Assembly (NCBI RefSeq): GCF_000328475.2
Contig: NC_026480.1
Span: forward strand, 806,001 to 870,000
Direction: 5' to 3'
Origin: Mycosarcoma maydis
Taxonomy: Eukaryota > Basidiomycota > Ustilaginomycetes > Ustilaginales
Length of the DNA stretch: 64,000 bases
The translations under genes were made by a program, and so were the position numbers. The notes under the pieces are model-generated. The model was not told the DNA's origin. It did not search any database and saw only the letters and a list, made by a program, of their open reading frames with translations. The number at the start of each line of letters is the position of its first letter. Position 1 is the first letter of the stretch. Shown here piece after piece: positions 10,704 to 21,476 of this stretch.

Positions 10704-12128
10704 ATGAGCGAGCATGATCTGTCCGCACTGGATGGTCTTCTAGATGAGCTGGACATCGACGAGAAGGGAGACCAAGATCCCCGCGCAGCCAAGCTCAAAG
10801 CCCTGTTCGAGAAGGCGAAAGCCGAATATACGGCCAAGATCGACGTTCCGACATGGTACATTTCACCCAGCACATGCAGTGCTACTTTCCAGATCAGCAA
10901 CTTTGTGGTGCCAAGTCCACTGCAACTTGTTTGCGAGCGCAAAGCGAACCGAACCGGATCGACGAATCAAGAATGGACTGTCAATTACCTTTACAGCCAG
11001 GGTCATTTCGAAACATGCCTGTCTTATGTGGCTTCATTTGCGGTCTCGATGGGGGTGGAGTTCGAATTCCAGACAGATGACAGTGTTATAAGTGAATACG
11101 ATAGCTCGCAACTCGCTCTACGTCGGACCAAGCAGGAACGCGAGTTGAGCAAGAACTGGGGTATCATCAAGGATGTGATTGATGCAGGTATTCGTTCGCT
11201 CCTCACCTTGTTGCGACCTGCGACTACTTCAAAATGGATCAAAGCATGGGTACCTCAAGCACCACGTGCAGCCACGGACAAGTATGAATGGGGGGAAACC
11301 AGTCTGCAGACGCTAGCCAGTGGGTTTCTCGCGTTTTGCATGCGTGAGATCCGCATAGGAGCAGGCGATACGCGATCTGGCTATTCCGATATGGTCATCT
11401 GTCCGACCGAGGGCAGTATTGAGGCCTTAGTCGATATGGACAAAGTTCGACTGCAGAACTGGACCGTTGCGCATGGTTTGGCTCTCACAGCTGGGGATCT
11501 AGCTCTGCAATTGGGCCTCTATCGTACAGCGATTGAAGCACACACGCTCTTTCTCGCCGCGCGTGGACAGATGTGGCGTGTGTTGCTAGCTCTTGCCAAC
11601 GAACTTGCGTGCTACTTTGATATGCTTGGTCAGCAAAAACGAGCTGATTTGGAGTCCCGAGAGGCACTCAAGATTGTTGCCAAGGCAGCGGTCGTCGCAG
11701 CAATACAGGCCACTCCTCGCTCAAAGAGGTTGCAAGTCGCTGACTTGGTGGTTGTGCAACACCGTGTCATACCGGCCACTTGGGTCGACCAAGTGCTTGA
11801 TCCAAGCTATACAGATTGGGACGTGTTCGATGACGAAGACGATCTTCTCTTTGGCGGTCTTCTGCAAACCCTTGATCCACAAACCGATGAAAGCCGGTCG
11901 ATCCTGCCCGAAGAGATCGGCATTGCACTGGTCAAGGTGGTTTTCGCGAAAAAGAGTGGCCTTTTCGCGCTTCACTCAAAATTCCCAGCTTACATGCGCG
12001 AGTACCGTCAGCGTCTCGACAATCATGCGCTTAACGGTGACAATGACACATGGCAAGCTGATGCTCTTGAGGCTATCGATGAGGACGATACTGCGGATCA
12101 CGGCCCTCGAAGCGTTCGGACCCTCTAG
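10704..12128 (+). CDS. Unknown 474-aa protein, possibly helical-repeat
   Basis: I do not recognise this protein. It has an acidic N-terminus (about residues 1-40) with a short charged helix, then a mainly alpha-helical body with no signal peptide or membrane segment. Two stretches, near residues 95-115 (LYSQGHFETCLSYVASF) and 265-315 (LQLGLYRTAIEAHTLFLAARG onward), have spacing that recalls TPR-like helical hairpins, but a TPR call is not secure. The last third is acidic, with a DEDD run near residue 375. The start is the first ATG and lies 25 bp after a stop-rich leader. The frame is clearly coding by length and composition. It is transcribed divergently from the ABC transporter. Confidence 0.75.
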   Translation: MSEHDLSALDGLLDELDIDEKGDQDPRAAKLKALFEKAKAEYTAKIDVPTWYISPSTCSATFQISNFVVPSPLQLVCERKANRTGSTNQEWTVNYLYSQGHFETCLSYVASFAVSMGVEFEFQTDDSVISEYDSSQLALRRTKQERELSKNWGIIKDVIDAGIRSLLTLLRPATTSKWIKAWVPQAPRAATDKYEWGETSLQTLASGFLAFCMREIRIGAGDTRSGYSDMVICPTEGSIEALVDMDKVRLQNWTVAHGLALTAGDLALQLGLYRTAIEAHTLFLAARGQMWRVLLALANELACYFDMLGQQKRADLESREALKIVAKAAVVAAIQATPRSKRLQVADLVVVQHRVIPATWVDQVLDPSYTDWDVFDDEDDLLFGGLLQTLDPQTDESRSILPEEIGIALVKVVFAKKSGLFALHSKFPAYMREYRQRLDNHALNGDNDTWQADALEAIDEDDTADHGPRSVRTL

Positions 12129-12267
12129 GCGAACAATAATGTTTTGGTACCATACCTCTTAAGACAGACACATATACCCACTCTACTCTAAGCCGGTCGA
12201 GAACGTGTGGAACGTCTCTCTATGTAACTATGTCCAACCTGCCACGCGTGACCATGTGATGCGCCAC

Positions 12268-12786
12268 TCAGCGAATCAAATTTTTTATCTCACCCAGCTC
12301 GAATCCAGCCGCCTTGACTACGGGAGCCCTTAAACTTGCCTCCTCTGCCTTCAAATGTGGTAGCAAGACGCGCTTCAACTCGTCTACCAGCTTGACCATC
12401 TTTGCATGGTCAAAGACCTCGTCCAACTCTCTGCCCTTGACCGAACGCAGATTGGTACTGACTTGGGCTATGTATTTTTGCAAGTCTTGCAGAGCATGGT
12501 GCATCTGTTGGTGCTCTTTGGTGTGTTGACTCGAGTGAGCGAATTGGGGTAACTTTTTGGCGAGGATGGGGAAGATGAGGCGCTCTTCGATAGAGTGGTG
12601 AGCTTCGAGCGATCTACAGAGCGATGCGCAAATCGATAGTAGGTTGTCGAGGGTTTCAAGCTTGTTTTTGGAAGGAAATGAGGGGGAGAGCGTGGTGAGG
12701 AGTGCAGAGATTTGTGAGGTGGTGTGACGAAAGTGCTCGTGGAACGGCAGCATTCCATGGTAAAGGCAATCCCAGGGGTCGCTCAT
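12268..12786 (-). CDS. Hemerythrin-like (HHE) domain protein
   Basis: The segment from the ATG at 12786 encodes 172 residues with the hemerythrin four-helix metal-site pattern: HEHFRH near residue 16, HHSIEER near residue 63, HTKEHQQMH near residue 87 and HLKAEE near residue 142. These His/Glu residues would bind a di-iron centre, so a role in binding oxygen, iron or reactive species is plausible; the substrate is unknown. The same frame stays open up to 13128, but the extra N-terminal part looks like non-coding sequence (Ser/His/Thr-rich, no helix pattern). A 5' exon may therefore be missing, and the true start is uncertain. Confidence 0.7.
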   Translation of the reverse strand: MSDPWDCLYHGMLPFHEHFRHTTSQISALLTTLSPSFPSKNKLETLDNLLSICASLCRSLEAHHSIEERLIFPILAKKLPQFAHSSQHTKEHQQMHHALQDLQKYIAQVSTNLRSVKGRELDEVFDHAKMVKLVDELKRVLLPHLKAEEASLRAPVVKAAGFELGEIKNLIR

Positions 12787-13921
12787 GGCCAAGAGTGTCC
12801 AAGCTTGTTGACGTGCTTTGTGTGGATTCAATGCCGGCTTTGATGATGTGGTCGATAGTTTGGGGCGTCCAAGACGTTGGTTGCAAGGGATGAGAGTGGA
12901 GAAGGAGGAAGTCGTGCTTGCGATTCGGGCAATATGGTGGGTTTCTGTGCATGAGCAAAAGCACTTTTGACGAGCAGCACGCTCAGCGCCAGCTGACAAG
13001 GTCTGGTCCGAGATTAGACAAGCCGAATGTTTGTGATGGCTCCTCTCACTCGAAGTGTTCAGGTCGTGAGTTGCGCCCAGAGGAGTTTGTAATTTATAAC
13101 CGTGAAGCAAGAAACGTAGCCGATTCACGAGTTACCGCGGATTCGAGTGCATACCGCGGGAAGGGAATCCACACGAAATCAACCGTAAATTCGTGTTTCC
13201 CCCTTCAGTCGTGAGTCGTGAGCCGTGTGAGTTACGAGTGTCCGCCAAAAAATCATAAAATCGTGAATCACGAATGAATCACGAATTTCTCCGTGTGTTT
13301 CGGATATAAGCTTTTCCGCATCTTCAACGCTCTCGTGTGTTGGTCTAAAACAAGCACGCACGACGATACCGAGTACAGTCGTGAGTAGTTAGTATCGTTC
13401 ATCCCACATCATCGCCCCGGCGCCACACGCCAGCTGCATCTTTGCAGCAAGCTGTGCACCCCATTCTACCTGTCGTTCATATCTGCAAGCGAGCGTTGGA
13501 GCCACAATCTGATCAAGCCTTTGTGTCATGACCGCCTTCTGGCCCAAACTGACGTGGTTGAGGACTTCTTGTCCGTGATGAACTTCTCGGAGGCGCATAC
13601 ACATTTGTAGCTCCAGCGTCGCAAGGGCGAGATCGTGAATCATGAATGATAGTGAGTCTCTAGACCGTTTGATGCTAGATGTTCCTCTGCTGGGTGAGAC
13701 CATCAAGGTGGGATAGGTCGGTCTCAAGAGCCACCGGAACGTCGAAGACACAAACGTACCTACCTACACATCACCTGTGACGCGACGGCATGTCGACCCC
13801 TACCTGAATCGGCTCACCACCTAGATCAACAGAGTTGACAGAATACACTAAAATTACAAGTCGAGTCTCGGAGTCTTTACATGCAAACAATCCATCACCT
13901 CTCTCTTTGTTCGAGCCTTGA
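12787..13921. other. Gene-poor interval between two minus-strand genes
   Basis: This holds the 5' region of the hemerythrin-like gene and the 3' side of the LRR scaffold gene. A dense run of TCRYGA units lies at 13209-13284. A minus-strand open frame near 13389-13751 has no clear domain and no convincing start, so I do not call it. Confidence 0.5.
13209..13284. repeat. TCRYGA heptad cluster
   Basis: TCGTGA occurs at 13209 and 13216 (7-bp step) and 13261. TCACGA occurs at 13268 (7-bp step) and 13279. Both spacer types are present: G between the first pair, A between the second. Confidence 0.75.
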
Positions 13922-16900
13922 TCACGCCACCGGCGTGCGGTCGAATCGATGGCTTTGAACCAGCGCATCCGCCTCCTCGATTTCCTCTTCTGCCACTGCC
14001 AATCCGTCGATCCAACTCAATTTAGGACATGCCATCGCCAACAATCCGCGATGCAACACTCTCCTCTCGTAAAATTGCTTGGGCAGCGTCTTGACAAATC
14101 GGGCATCTGCCGCGTGCGACAGGTTCGAATAGCTCGCTCCGTCCTTTGCAGCTCTCCTGGCCGTCTCCTTATCGAGCGCATTCCTTGCAAGCGTAGCATT
14201 CGGGTCGATCGCATAGTCAGCCAAAGGAGCGCGTCGTCTATGGAAATGCGATTTCTCCAGCTGCTCGATCTGCGCGCGCTGTATTGCCGCCTCGCGTCGT
14301 CGTTCACTAGCAGCCAGATCAGGTTGTACGATCTGGGCATTAGGTACAGGTGGAAGCCATGATGCGGCAAGTGCCTCCGTATCAGCCGTATCGTCTTGGC
14401 CTCGATGAGTGGGTAGCGTCGACGGCGCAATTACCGGAGCATAGAGTCCCAGTGTGCAAGGGTTGGTACGACAGTCGAGTACCTGCAGCTCGGCCAGCCC
14501 GCGCACTGCGACGATGATCGACTTGCTCTTCTTCACCCGGCATCCCACCAAGCTGAGGCGCTTGAGCCTCTGCATTTGCTCGAGGCTCGGAAGCGTCGAG
14601 ATGAGATTATGGTCCAGATTCAGCGAGCGCAGGTTGGGCGCTACTTGAGCCAGATCAGCAGGCAGCTGCATCAGCTGACACGCTGACAGTTCCAGGTAGA
14701 CCAGGTTCAAGAAGCGGAGCGGCTGCACCAGCGGCGCCTGGGCAGCCAGTGTTGCGATCGGCTTGTGAACTTCCATTGCTGTACCAGCAGTCGAGATACC
14801 ATGCGGGAAAGCGTTGCCCGAGAGGAACAATCGACGCACATCGCGTAGCTGATTGGCCGGCCAAGTGATAGCTGCCTCTGCCTGCTGACGCATGCTAAGG
14901 TTGTCCAGAACTTCGAGCTGGTCGAGGTTGTGGATACAGTCCAAATCGCAGTAGTCTGCGTAGAGCGTTCGAAGTCGTTTGGCTGGCGCAACGTCGAGTG
15001 TCTGCAGGTGCGTGTTGCCGCTTACCCGCAGCAAGCGCAATTTCGGCATGGAAGGTGACAAGTCGACCATGCTCAGATCGTTGTGGTCGAGATTGAGCGA
15101 CTTGAGACGACGCATCAGCGACAGCCCGCGAATAGAAATGAGCTGATTGTGAGACGCGTCGAGCGTCTCCAAGCCGGCCCATTGTGTCGTGGCTAGATTG
15201 ATACCTTTGAGACGGTTTCCAGACAAGCTGACATGGGTCAGACTACGGATCTTATCGATGCCAGCCAGGGAAGAAATTGCATTGGCGTCTGCTTTAAGCG
15301 TGTGTAGGTGCTTGAGGCAGCTGAGATGCGTCAACGAGTCGATCTGGTTGCCGCTGATATCGAGTACTTCTAGATGCAGCAAGTGTCCAAACGAGGCCAT
15401 TGACGTGAGACGATTGTGGGCGACATTAAGCACGCGCACCGAGGAAGGTACACCGGTGAGGTATGACAGCTCGTTTGTCTGCAAGTCAACTTCCTCGAGC
15501 AGAGGAAGAAACTCCTTGAGGCGGACACAGGACTCGAGACGTCGGCGGCTCAAGTCGATCGCCTGCAATTCGTCCCAGCCGGGCTCCCAGGGCTCAACGT
15601 CCGTGATCGCCTCCAACACCTTGTCGTGCGCATAGTTGAAAGAGGCATCCGTCAACAGGGTCATGTCTGGATACCCATGTACTTCGTCATAAGTCTCTTC
15701 GTCCTGACGCCAGCTGTGGTCATCGTCGTCATCACCCGTTGGATGTTGAGACTTGCGCGGACGCCGAAGTGTATGGTAAGACCAATGCGAACGATTGGCA
15801 TCCAAGTCTCGCATTTTCGAGGCAGTCAAAGCCTTAGATGCCAGGGTGCCCGACTCGTCGCCAAGAGTCAAATCAGCTAGCATCTTGAGGGCGCTTGAAA
15901 TAGCTTGCGTCCGTTCATCTTCGGAACCTGCATCTTCTTCTTTCTCAGCTCCAAGCGTGGCTCGAGCTCGCTGACCTGCAGCTGCACCTCCACCTCGCGA
16001 CAAAAGAGTTAAACCTTGATCACGCATACGCGTAGCGGAGGGTGGGTCTGCAAAGCTAATCGTTCTATTCGGAGTTCCGCCTCCCGTACCCGAGTGGTGC
16101 GAGATGTTGTGAGTGGCCCCGTGCAAACGCCCTGGAACATCAGTGCGACCGACAGCAGGCTGCTTGAGGATAGATTTGGGTGTCGAAATTGAACAAGTCG
16201 AGGCTCTCGGAGTTGGCGTACCAAGATGCTGGTGTGCAGCGCGGCGGTCTGGTGTTGCGAATACGTTTGGGTTTGCGTTATCGCGAGGTCGCTTCGAGCT
16301 TGAAGGCTGAGCTTGATCTGTGAGAATGTTGTAATTTGGCGATTCTGATCGTTGCACCGATTGCTCGTCCCGGCCGTCGGTCTCGAGCTGCCCCAAGCCG
16401 GACTGATGACTGCTGGCCGTCGATTCTGGGCTGTAGGTGACGACATTTCGGAGCGACGACCCTGACCTTGGCACCGTGCTCGTCGGCAGAGGCCTTGGAA
16501 CAAGTTTCCTCGGGGTGGCACTTGGAGGCTGGGCTGTATTGGGTGCAGATACCTGCATGGATGGCTCCAGAGCTTCGTTCTGTGCCGCTGCATCGGATAT
16601 CGTGAGCGAGCCCTTCGCAGGCTGCTGTGACGTTAGGGCCTGCGTTGCTCCGTGCAGCTGACGCGAGTCGTGCTTTGAGACCAAGGTTTTCGATTTGACA
16701 GGTCTCGGCGTGGACTCATTCGCCTCGTCGACTGCATCTGACAACGAAACGGGAGCGTGTGAGCTCTGACCAAAGCTTTCAAAATCTCTGAAAGGGTCGC
16801 TCGAGTCGCTCAACCTGCCATCAGCATTACTGAGATTGTTGGAAGCAAGACGCTGCTGAAACGAATTTGTGCGAGCACCGAGCTGTTCACGAGCCTGTTG

Positions 16901-19900
16901 CTCCTCTGTCGACTCAGAAAAGACGTCCAGACTTCTCGACAGCTCTGCAGACGCTTCCGGAATGGCCGGAATTGGCGTTCTACTCGTCGGCCTTGCATCG
17001 AGGACGTCGTTACGAGAACTTGCAGCCGATCGCAGATCTTCTTGCGAAGAGCGCGACCGCGGTACCTTTTCCCAACGATGCAGCTCCTTGTTGAAGGTAA
17101 GTTTGCCGCGACCTAGGCTTTCGATCTCCTGTTCGGGAATCTGGCTGATGTTGAAGAGGCTACCAGTACGAGTGATAGTAGCGCCTTTGCCACCGAGGTC
17201 AGAAATGGCGAGCTGCGAGCCGACATCGCCCGACAGGGTTCTAGCGTTGCTCGGATCGACCAGTGTGTTTGAGGACGTGGTACGGTCACCTCGTTTGGCT
17301 TGATGATCTGCTACTTCGTCACCAACAGTATCGACTGTTGACTGCGCAGGCAATGCCAACAAGGAGGACGCGCGAGCCATTGTATTGCGGTCTGCTTCCG
17401 TGTTACGCAGCTCAACAGCAGATGCAATGTTTCGCAGCACGCGAGATGGATCCGGCAGAGGGGGATCAGGGATACGCTCGGAATCATAGAGGACGATGCC
17501 GTCCTGAAATCGACGAGTGTTACCATCTTGCCCGTTCTGAGCCACAAAATTGTCCGTCATACCACTGTCGTCGTCCAAGTCGGAATCGTCTCTGGAGCCG
17601 TGATTTACATGTGATCGACGCTGAGAGGCGATGATATCCAGCGTAGGCTCGTGCAAAGTGATCAGTTGTGGCCTCTGTACGGTTTGAGGATCATCCTCAG
17701 CTAATGCCTGATCAGCTTCACTTGGCCTGGCGGGAGTGTAAAGCTGTCTGCGTCGAGCGATGCGTTCTTCGAGCCGACGAATCTGATCATCTCGGTAGGC
17801 GACGGCTTCCTCGGCAAACTTATAGGGCCGCCAGTTCTTGCCGGGTTCAGCCTCCTGGTTATCGAATTCTTCCTGCACCTCATCCTCGGCGATAGCAGCC
17901 GCGCTGATGCGACGTAAGAGCTTGCGAGGAGATTCTATCTCCTTGGAGAGGGCAGCGATCCGACTAGAAAGGGATGCACGAGACTTTAGCGTGGACGACA
18001 TGGGAATTTCGTTGGAGCTAGACTCGGTGATGAAGGACGAGTCGAGCGGCAGCCTGCGAGAAGACAAGCGTTCCGGGCTTCTGTGCTCGTTGGCAGACGG
18101 TGCAACTTCTTGACGAGATGTCGTACTTTGCTGCGATGGTCGTTTCTTGTGCCCTAATCCAATCGAGCGACGACGGCGCCTGGCTGGAGATGTGACTGAG
18201 GCGTTAGGAGAAGCTTCTACTTTGCCTCTATGGAACGACATCTGCTGTTCTTCTTGGAGACCATTGCCAGATGATTCCTCTTCCTCTGTCGCCCACTCTG
18301 GCGAGGTGTCTGGTCCCGTAGACGGCACCCGGACAGCATTTTGGAGGGCGCTCATGAACTCTGCGGATTCTTTGACGTAGTCGACAACTGGTTGACGCTT
18401 TGAGGCAGAGTCCTCCACGGGTCTAGTGTTGCTAGCAGGGTGACGAGTGTTGGCACTGCTGAGCGCGGGCATTGACATCAGATCACCCGTGAGAACTTTG
18501 CGCGGCCTGACATCGAGACGTAGACGTTTGCGCTCGCGTTCGACTTCGGCTGCTTTAACAGGCTGTGTTGCAGCTACGGGTGTCCTCTCATTCACCATAT
18601 CTTCCAGCCTGGCCCGAGTAATGGCGTCGTCGTAGTTGAACTTAAACAAACGCATTGGCGTGTGTGGAGTAGGAGAGCCCGTGAGGAGGCCCAGATCTGC
18701 AGCCGCTGATGCAGGCCTTGCAAGTGCCGTTGCTTGCAAGCCGCTGGGATGGAGCGTTTGCATGTTATGCAACGACTGAGATGGGACTATGCCACGAGAT
18801 ACCTGAAGGCGGTCCTGCATGGGCGCACGCGGACTTTGAAAGGTGAAGGGTGTGCTTGGGACACCGATGCCCAAGTTGGAGAGAGGATGCATCTGAACTG
18901 CACCTTGTTGAGGTGGTAATGGTGTCACACTCGTGGAGGCTGCAAGTTGGTCACCTTGAGCTTGCACCGATCTGTCGGACTGAACAACGACTTCTTGTGT
19001 CTCTGTGATCTCTGATTTCTTGTTGGGGGCGGGTGGATCTGGCATTGTGAAAGGATTCAGCGCGGACGCGTTGCGAACTGGCTTTTCCGGGGGCGTAGGT
19101 GTCTTGAACATGGATTGAAGCTTCATCGGAGTAAACATATCGCCACCGAGTGCTGCTATCCCCTTACGATTTTGGACACCTTGAGCCTTGGCGGGACTTT
19201 GCCAGACGGGACGCAGGACGGGCGGTAAAGAAGAAGCGTCGGCCTTATGAATGAATGTGCCCTGTGCGGCGGAAGCATTGGAAGCCGAGGCTGGGGATTG
19301 GGGGTCCTGCGTTTGCGAAACGGCTCTGGAATGTTGAGCCGTCTGCATGTTGGTAATACGAGAGTTTTCCGCCAAAGAGCCGCGTGCACTTTCGAAGTCG
19401 TCGGGTGCCGAGTCGTTGGAGGCCGAGTCAGAGTTGGATTCAGACTCGGACCAGATGGTACTATCGCCCTCTTGGTTTTCTGCCTCTGGTTGGCCACGAC
19501 GGTGGCGACGATTCTGATGACTGGGCAGACGGAGCGAAGGTGTAGAGGGACCAGCTTGAAGATTGCTGGAGACTGGCGGCGCTTTGGGTGTTGGAGCAGC
19601 GGCAGCCGAGAGTCTCGATTTGAGCAATGCACGACGCGCTTGATGCCGAGCTGCTGAGAAGGCAGGATTTGGAAGTGCAGTTGGGTCAAATGCAGAAACG
19701 GGAGGCCGTGAGGACATGGACGGTGTGGCTAATGCTCGGCTTGAAGCCGCAGAGCGTGTAGGAGAGAGAGGTGGATCTGGCTGAGCCGACTCGGATGCCG
19801 GCCGTGCTGCGGTTGAGACTGTGAGAGAATTGGAATTTGCGGCAGCGTAGTGGTTCGCATCAAGTCGAGATGTTGTTGTTTCAACAGCCAAGCCCTCGTC

Positions 19901-20341
19901 CGGCCAAGACTCATCCAAGTCGTCTGTCATCCAATCTGGCCTGGTATTTGAAGAGACAGACGTTGGATGCGGCGCTGATGAAGATGCTCGGATAGCTGCG
20001 ACTGGAGCAGATGAAGCTTGTGGTGTGGGTGTCTTGTTGTCGACCGACTCATCCCAAATGGAGCTTACCGTCTCGTCAGCATCGGCACCATGATCATGAT
20101 CTGGTGGCGTACCAGCGGTCTTGCCTTGCACGCTGGACAAGTTAGAATCGATGGAGGGCGGCTTGGTCGGAGAAGGGAGGTGGTCGGCGGGTCGCTCTGT
20201 GGCCGTGCTAGCTGCTGACGGCGAGCGTGGCTCTGAGGCTGAATGTGTGACAGCAGCCCCCGCGTCTGCATGCGTATGCGTGGTGGTATCCTCGACGCCT
20301 GCCGAAGCTGAGACAAACGAGTTTGGCTGTTCGATATCCAT
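13922..20341 (-). CDS. NUD1: Nud1/Cdc11-type LRR scaffold of septation/mitotic exit signalling
   Basis: A single frame encodes about 2139 residues from the ATG at 20341; the frame extends 20 codons further upstream, but the MDIEQPNSF start is the more natural one. Residues 1 to about 1550 are low-complexity and Ser/Pro/Asp-rich with many possible kinase sites. Residues about 1580-1950 carry roughly a dozen leucine-rich repeats of the SDS22-like type, with segments such as VRVLNVAHNRLTSM, LEVLDISGNQIDSL and LTHVSLSGNRLKGI. A basic, helical tail follows. A long disordered N-terminus with C-terminal LRRs is the layout of fission yeast Cdc11 and budding yeast Nud1, the spindle-pole scaffolds that recruit the SIN/MEN kinases. 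It is longer than the yeast proteins. The head-to-head neighbour is Ase1. Confidence 0.85.
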   Translation of the reverse strand: MDIEQPNSFVSASAGVEDTTTHTHADAGAAVTHSASEPRSPSAASTATERPADHLPSPTKPPSIDSNLSSVQGKTAGTPPDHDHGADADETVSSIWDESVDNKTPTPQASSAPVAAIRASSSAPHPTSVSSNTRPDWMTDDLDESWPDEGLAVETTTSRLDANHYAAANSNSLTVSTAARPASESAQPDPPLSPTRSAASSRALATPSMSSRPPVSAFDPTALPNPAFSAARHQARRALLKSRLSAAAAPTPKAPPVSSNLQAGPSTPSLRLPSHQNRRHRRGQPEAENQEGDSTIWSESESNSDSASNDSAPDDFESARGSLAENSRITNMQTAQHSRAVSQTQDPQSPASASNASAAQGTFIHKADASSLPPVLRPVWQSPAKAQGVQNRKGIAALGGDMFTPMKLQSMFKTPTPPEKPVRNASALNPFTMPDPPAPNKKSEITETQEVVVQSDRSVQAQGDQLAASTSVTPLPPQQGAVQMHPLSNLGIGVPSTPFTFQSPRAPMQDRLQVSRGIVPSQSLHNMQTLHPSGLQATALARPASAAADLGLLTGSPTPHTPMRLFKFNYDDAITRARLEDMVNERTPVAATQPVKAAEVERERKRLRLDVRPRKVLTGDLMSMPALSSANTRHPASNTRPVEDSASKRQPVVDYVKESAEFMSALQNAVRVPSTGPDTSPEWATEEEESSGNGLQEEQQMSFHRGKVEASPNASVTSPARRRRRSIGLGHKKRPSQQSTTSRQEVAPSANEHRSPERLSSRRLPLDSSFITESSSNEIPMSSTLKSRASLSSRIAALSKEIESPRKLLRRISAAAIAEDEVQEEFDNQEAEPGKNWRPYKFAEEAVAYRDDQIRRLEERIARRRQLYTPARPSEADQALAEDDPQTVQRPQLITLHEPTLDIIASQRRSHVNHGSRDDSDLDDDSGMTDNFVAQNGQDGNTRRFQDGIVLYDSERIPDPPLPDPSRVLRNIASAVELRNTEADRNTMARASSLLALPAQSTVDTVGDEVADHQAKRGDRTTSSNTLVDPSNARTLSGDVGSQLAISDLGGKGATITRTGSLFNISQIPEQEIESLGRGKLTFNKELHRWEKVPRSRSSQEDLRSAASSRNDVLDARPTSRTPIPAIPEASAELSRSLDVFSESTEEQQAREQLGARTNSFQQRLASNNLSNADGRLSDSSDPFRDFESFGQSSHAPVSLSDAVDEANESTPRPVKSKTLVSKHDSRQLHGATQALTSQQPAKGSLTISDAAAQNEALEPSMQVSAPNTAQPPSATPRKLVPRPLPTSTVPRSGSSLRNVVTYSPESTASSHQSGLGQLETDGRDEQSVQRSESPNYNILTDQAQPSSSKRPRDNANPNVFATPDRRAAHQHLGTPTPRASTCSISTPKSILKQPAVGRTDVPGRLHGATHNISHHSGTGGGTPNRTISFADPPSATRMRDQGLTLLSRGGGAAAGQRARATLGAEKEEDAGSEDERTQAISSALKMLADLTLGDESGTLASKALTASKMRDLDANRSHWSYHTLRRPRKSQHPTGDDDDDHSWRQDEETYDEVHGYPDMTLLTDASFNYAHDKVLEAITDVEPWEPGWDELQAIDLSRRRLESCVRLKEFLPLLEEVDLQTNELSYLTGVPSSVRVLNVAHNRLTSMASFGHLLHLEVLDISGNQIDSLTHLSCLKHLHTLKADANAISSLAGIDKIRSLTHVSLSGNRLKGINLATTQWAGLETLDASHNQLISIRGLSLMRRLKSLNLDHNDLSMVDLSPSMPKLRLLRVSGNTHLQTLDVAPAKRLRTLYADYCDLDCIHNLDQLEVLDNLSMRQQAEAAITWPANQLRDVRRLFLSGNAFPHGISTAGTAMEVHKPIATLAAQAPLVQPLRFLNLVYLELSACQLMQLPADLAQVAPNLRSLNLDHNLISTLPSLEQMQRLKRLSLVGCRVKKSKSIIVAVRGLAELQVLDCRTNPCTLGLYAPVIAPSTLPTHRGQDDTADTEALAASWLPPVPNAQIVQPDLAASERRREAAIQRAQIEQLEKSHFHRRRAPLADYAIDPNATLARNALDKETARRAAKDGASYSNLSHAADARFVKTLPKQFYERRVLHRGLLAMACPKLSWIDGLAVAEEEIEEADALVQSHRFDRTPVA

Positions 20342-21476
20342 GGTGTAGAGTGACAGGAGCGCGCTTGGTACGCGTGGGTCGGAACACGGCTCACGGCTCA
20401 CGGCACCCGTCTCCCTATTGCAGCTTCAGATTCAGATGCGCGGTCGACTACGGTTGCGAAGCCATTGGAAGTCACGCGAAGAAGCTTGATGGTTGGGTCG
20501 CGGATAGATGTGTGAGACGATGATGGCGGACGAGACCAGGGCGGAGCAGTCGTCGACTGGAGCTGCAACGAGTCGCGCGCGTGCGGCTTTCACGATCGGT
20601 CGGTGAATCACGTTGGACGTCTGCGTGTTGAGCTATCGATGGTTCTGTACGCGAAGTGTAAAGAGCAACACGGTAAGAAGGCGGGAGCGCCGAAAAGCAA
20701 ACCAACAAACACGCTTTGTCCTTTCCAAACAGCACTCAAATAAACCCAACGCCAACCTGCAACGCTTTGCCACAGTCACGAGTCACGAGTGCCAAAGAGA
20801 CGCACACACACATCCTCACACTCACAGCTCGTCACAGAACCCTGCGCCTCGCACGTCGGTTCTTTCGAGCTGCATCTCTCTGTGCTCTGCTCGGCGCGCA
20901 GCCAGAACGTGGAAAATACGGATTCAAGATTCGTGAAGCACGTGACCGTATCCGCACCCAACGCGTTACGTGGGCGGTGTATTAATCTCAGAAATCGTGA
21001 ACGGACCACAGACGATTTTTTTTTATTTATTTCTTAGATTTGCAATTTTGCAACGCATGCTGGCGACACGCTACAAACGACGGCCAAAGCGCAGCTGTTC
21101 GTTGTCTGTGAATCGGGCGGACAGTCGTGAGTGGAAGTTGATACGGCTGAAACAACCATTCACGATTCAGCGCCCCGCTTTGTTTCCTCCACTCACTGCC
21201 ACCATATCTCTTGTCCTAGCCACCTACTTTGCCCCACTTAGCATTGGATCATCAACCTACAGTGCATCCTATATTCCGATATCGCGGACCACCTTCATCA
21301 CTGCAATCCTATCTGATACCATTCCGTAGAGAAACTCGGCTTGCCCAAGAGGACCACTGCATTGCCGTCAGGACCACGTTGCGACTCACGTATTGTATCT
21401 AGCCAACCACTCAACAACCATCACACTATTCGCTCCAATCATCCCACGGTGCACGCAGCATCCAACACATAGCATC
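20342..21476. promoter_or_regulatory. Divergent promoter of Nud1-like and Ase1 genes
   Basis: About 1.1 kb separates the two start codons. It holds TCRYGA units at 20776, 20783, 20931, 20995, 21125 and 21160, and a T-rich run near 21015-21030. No further gene is visible. Confidence 0.5.
20776..20788. repeat. TCACGA heptad pair
   Basis: Two TCACGA units lie 7 bp apart with a G between them, in the Nud1/Ase1 divergent promoter. Confidence 0.7.

Noticed and set aside
13389..13751. Minus-strand 120-codon frame with a helical-looking C-terminal half
   Set aside because: The frame opens at GTG, matches no domain I know, and its start region overlaps TCRYGA-type spacer sequence. It could be an exon of an unseen gene, but I cannot support that.
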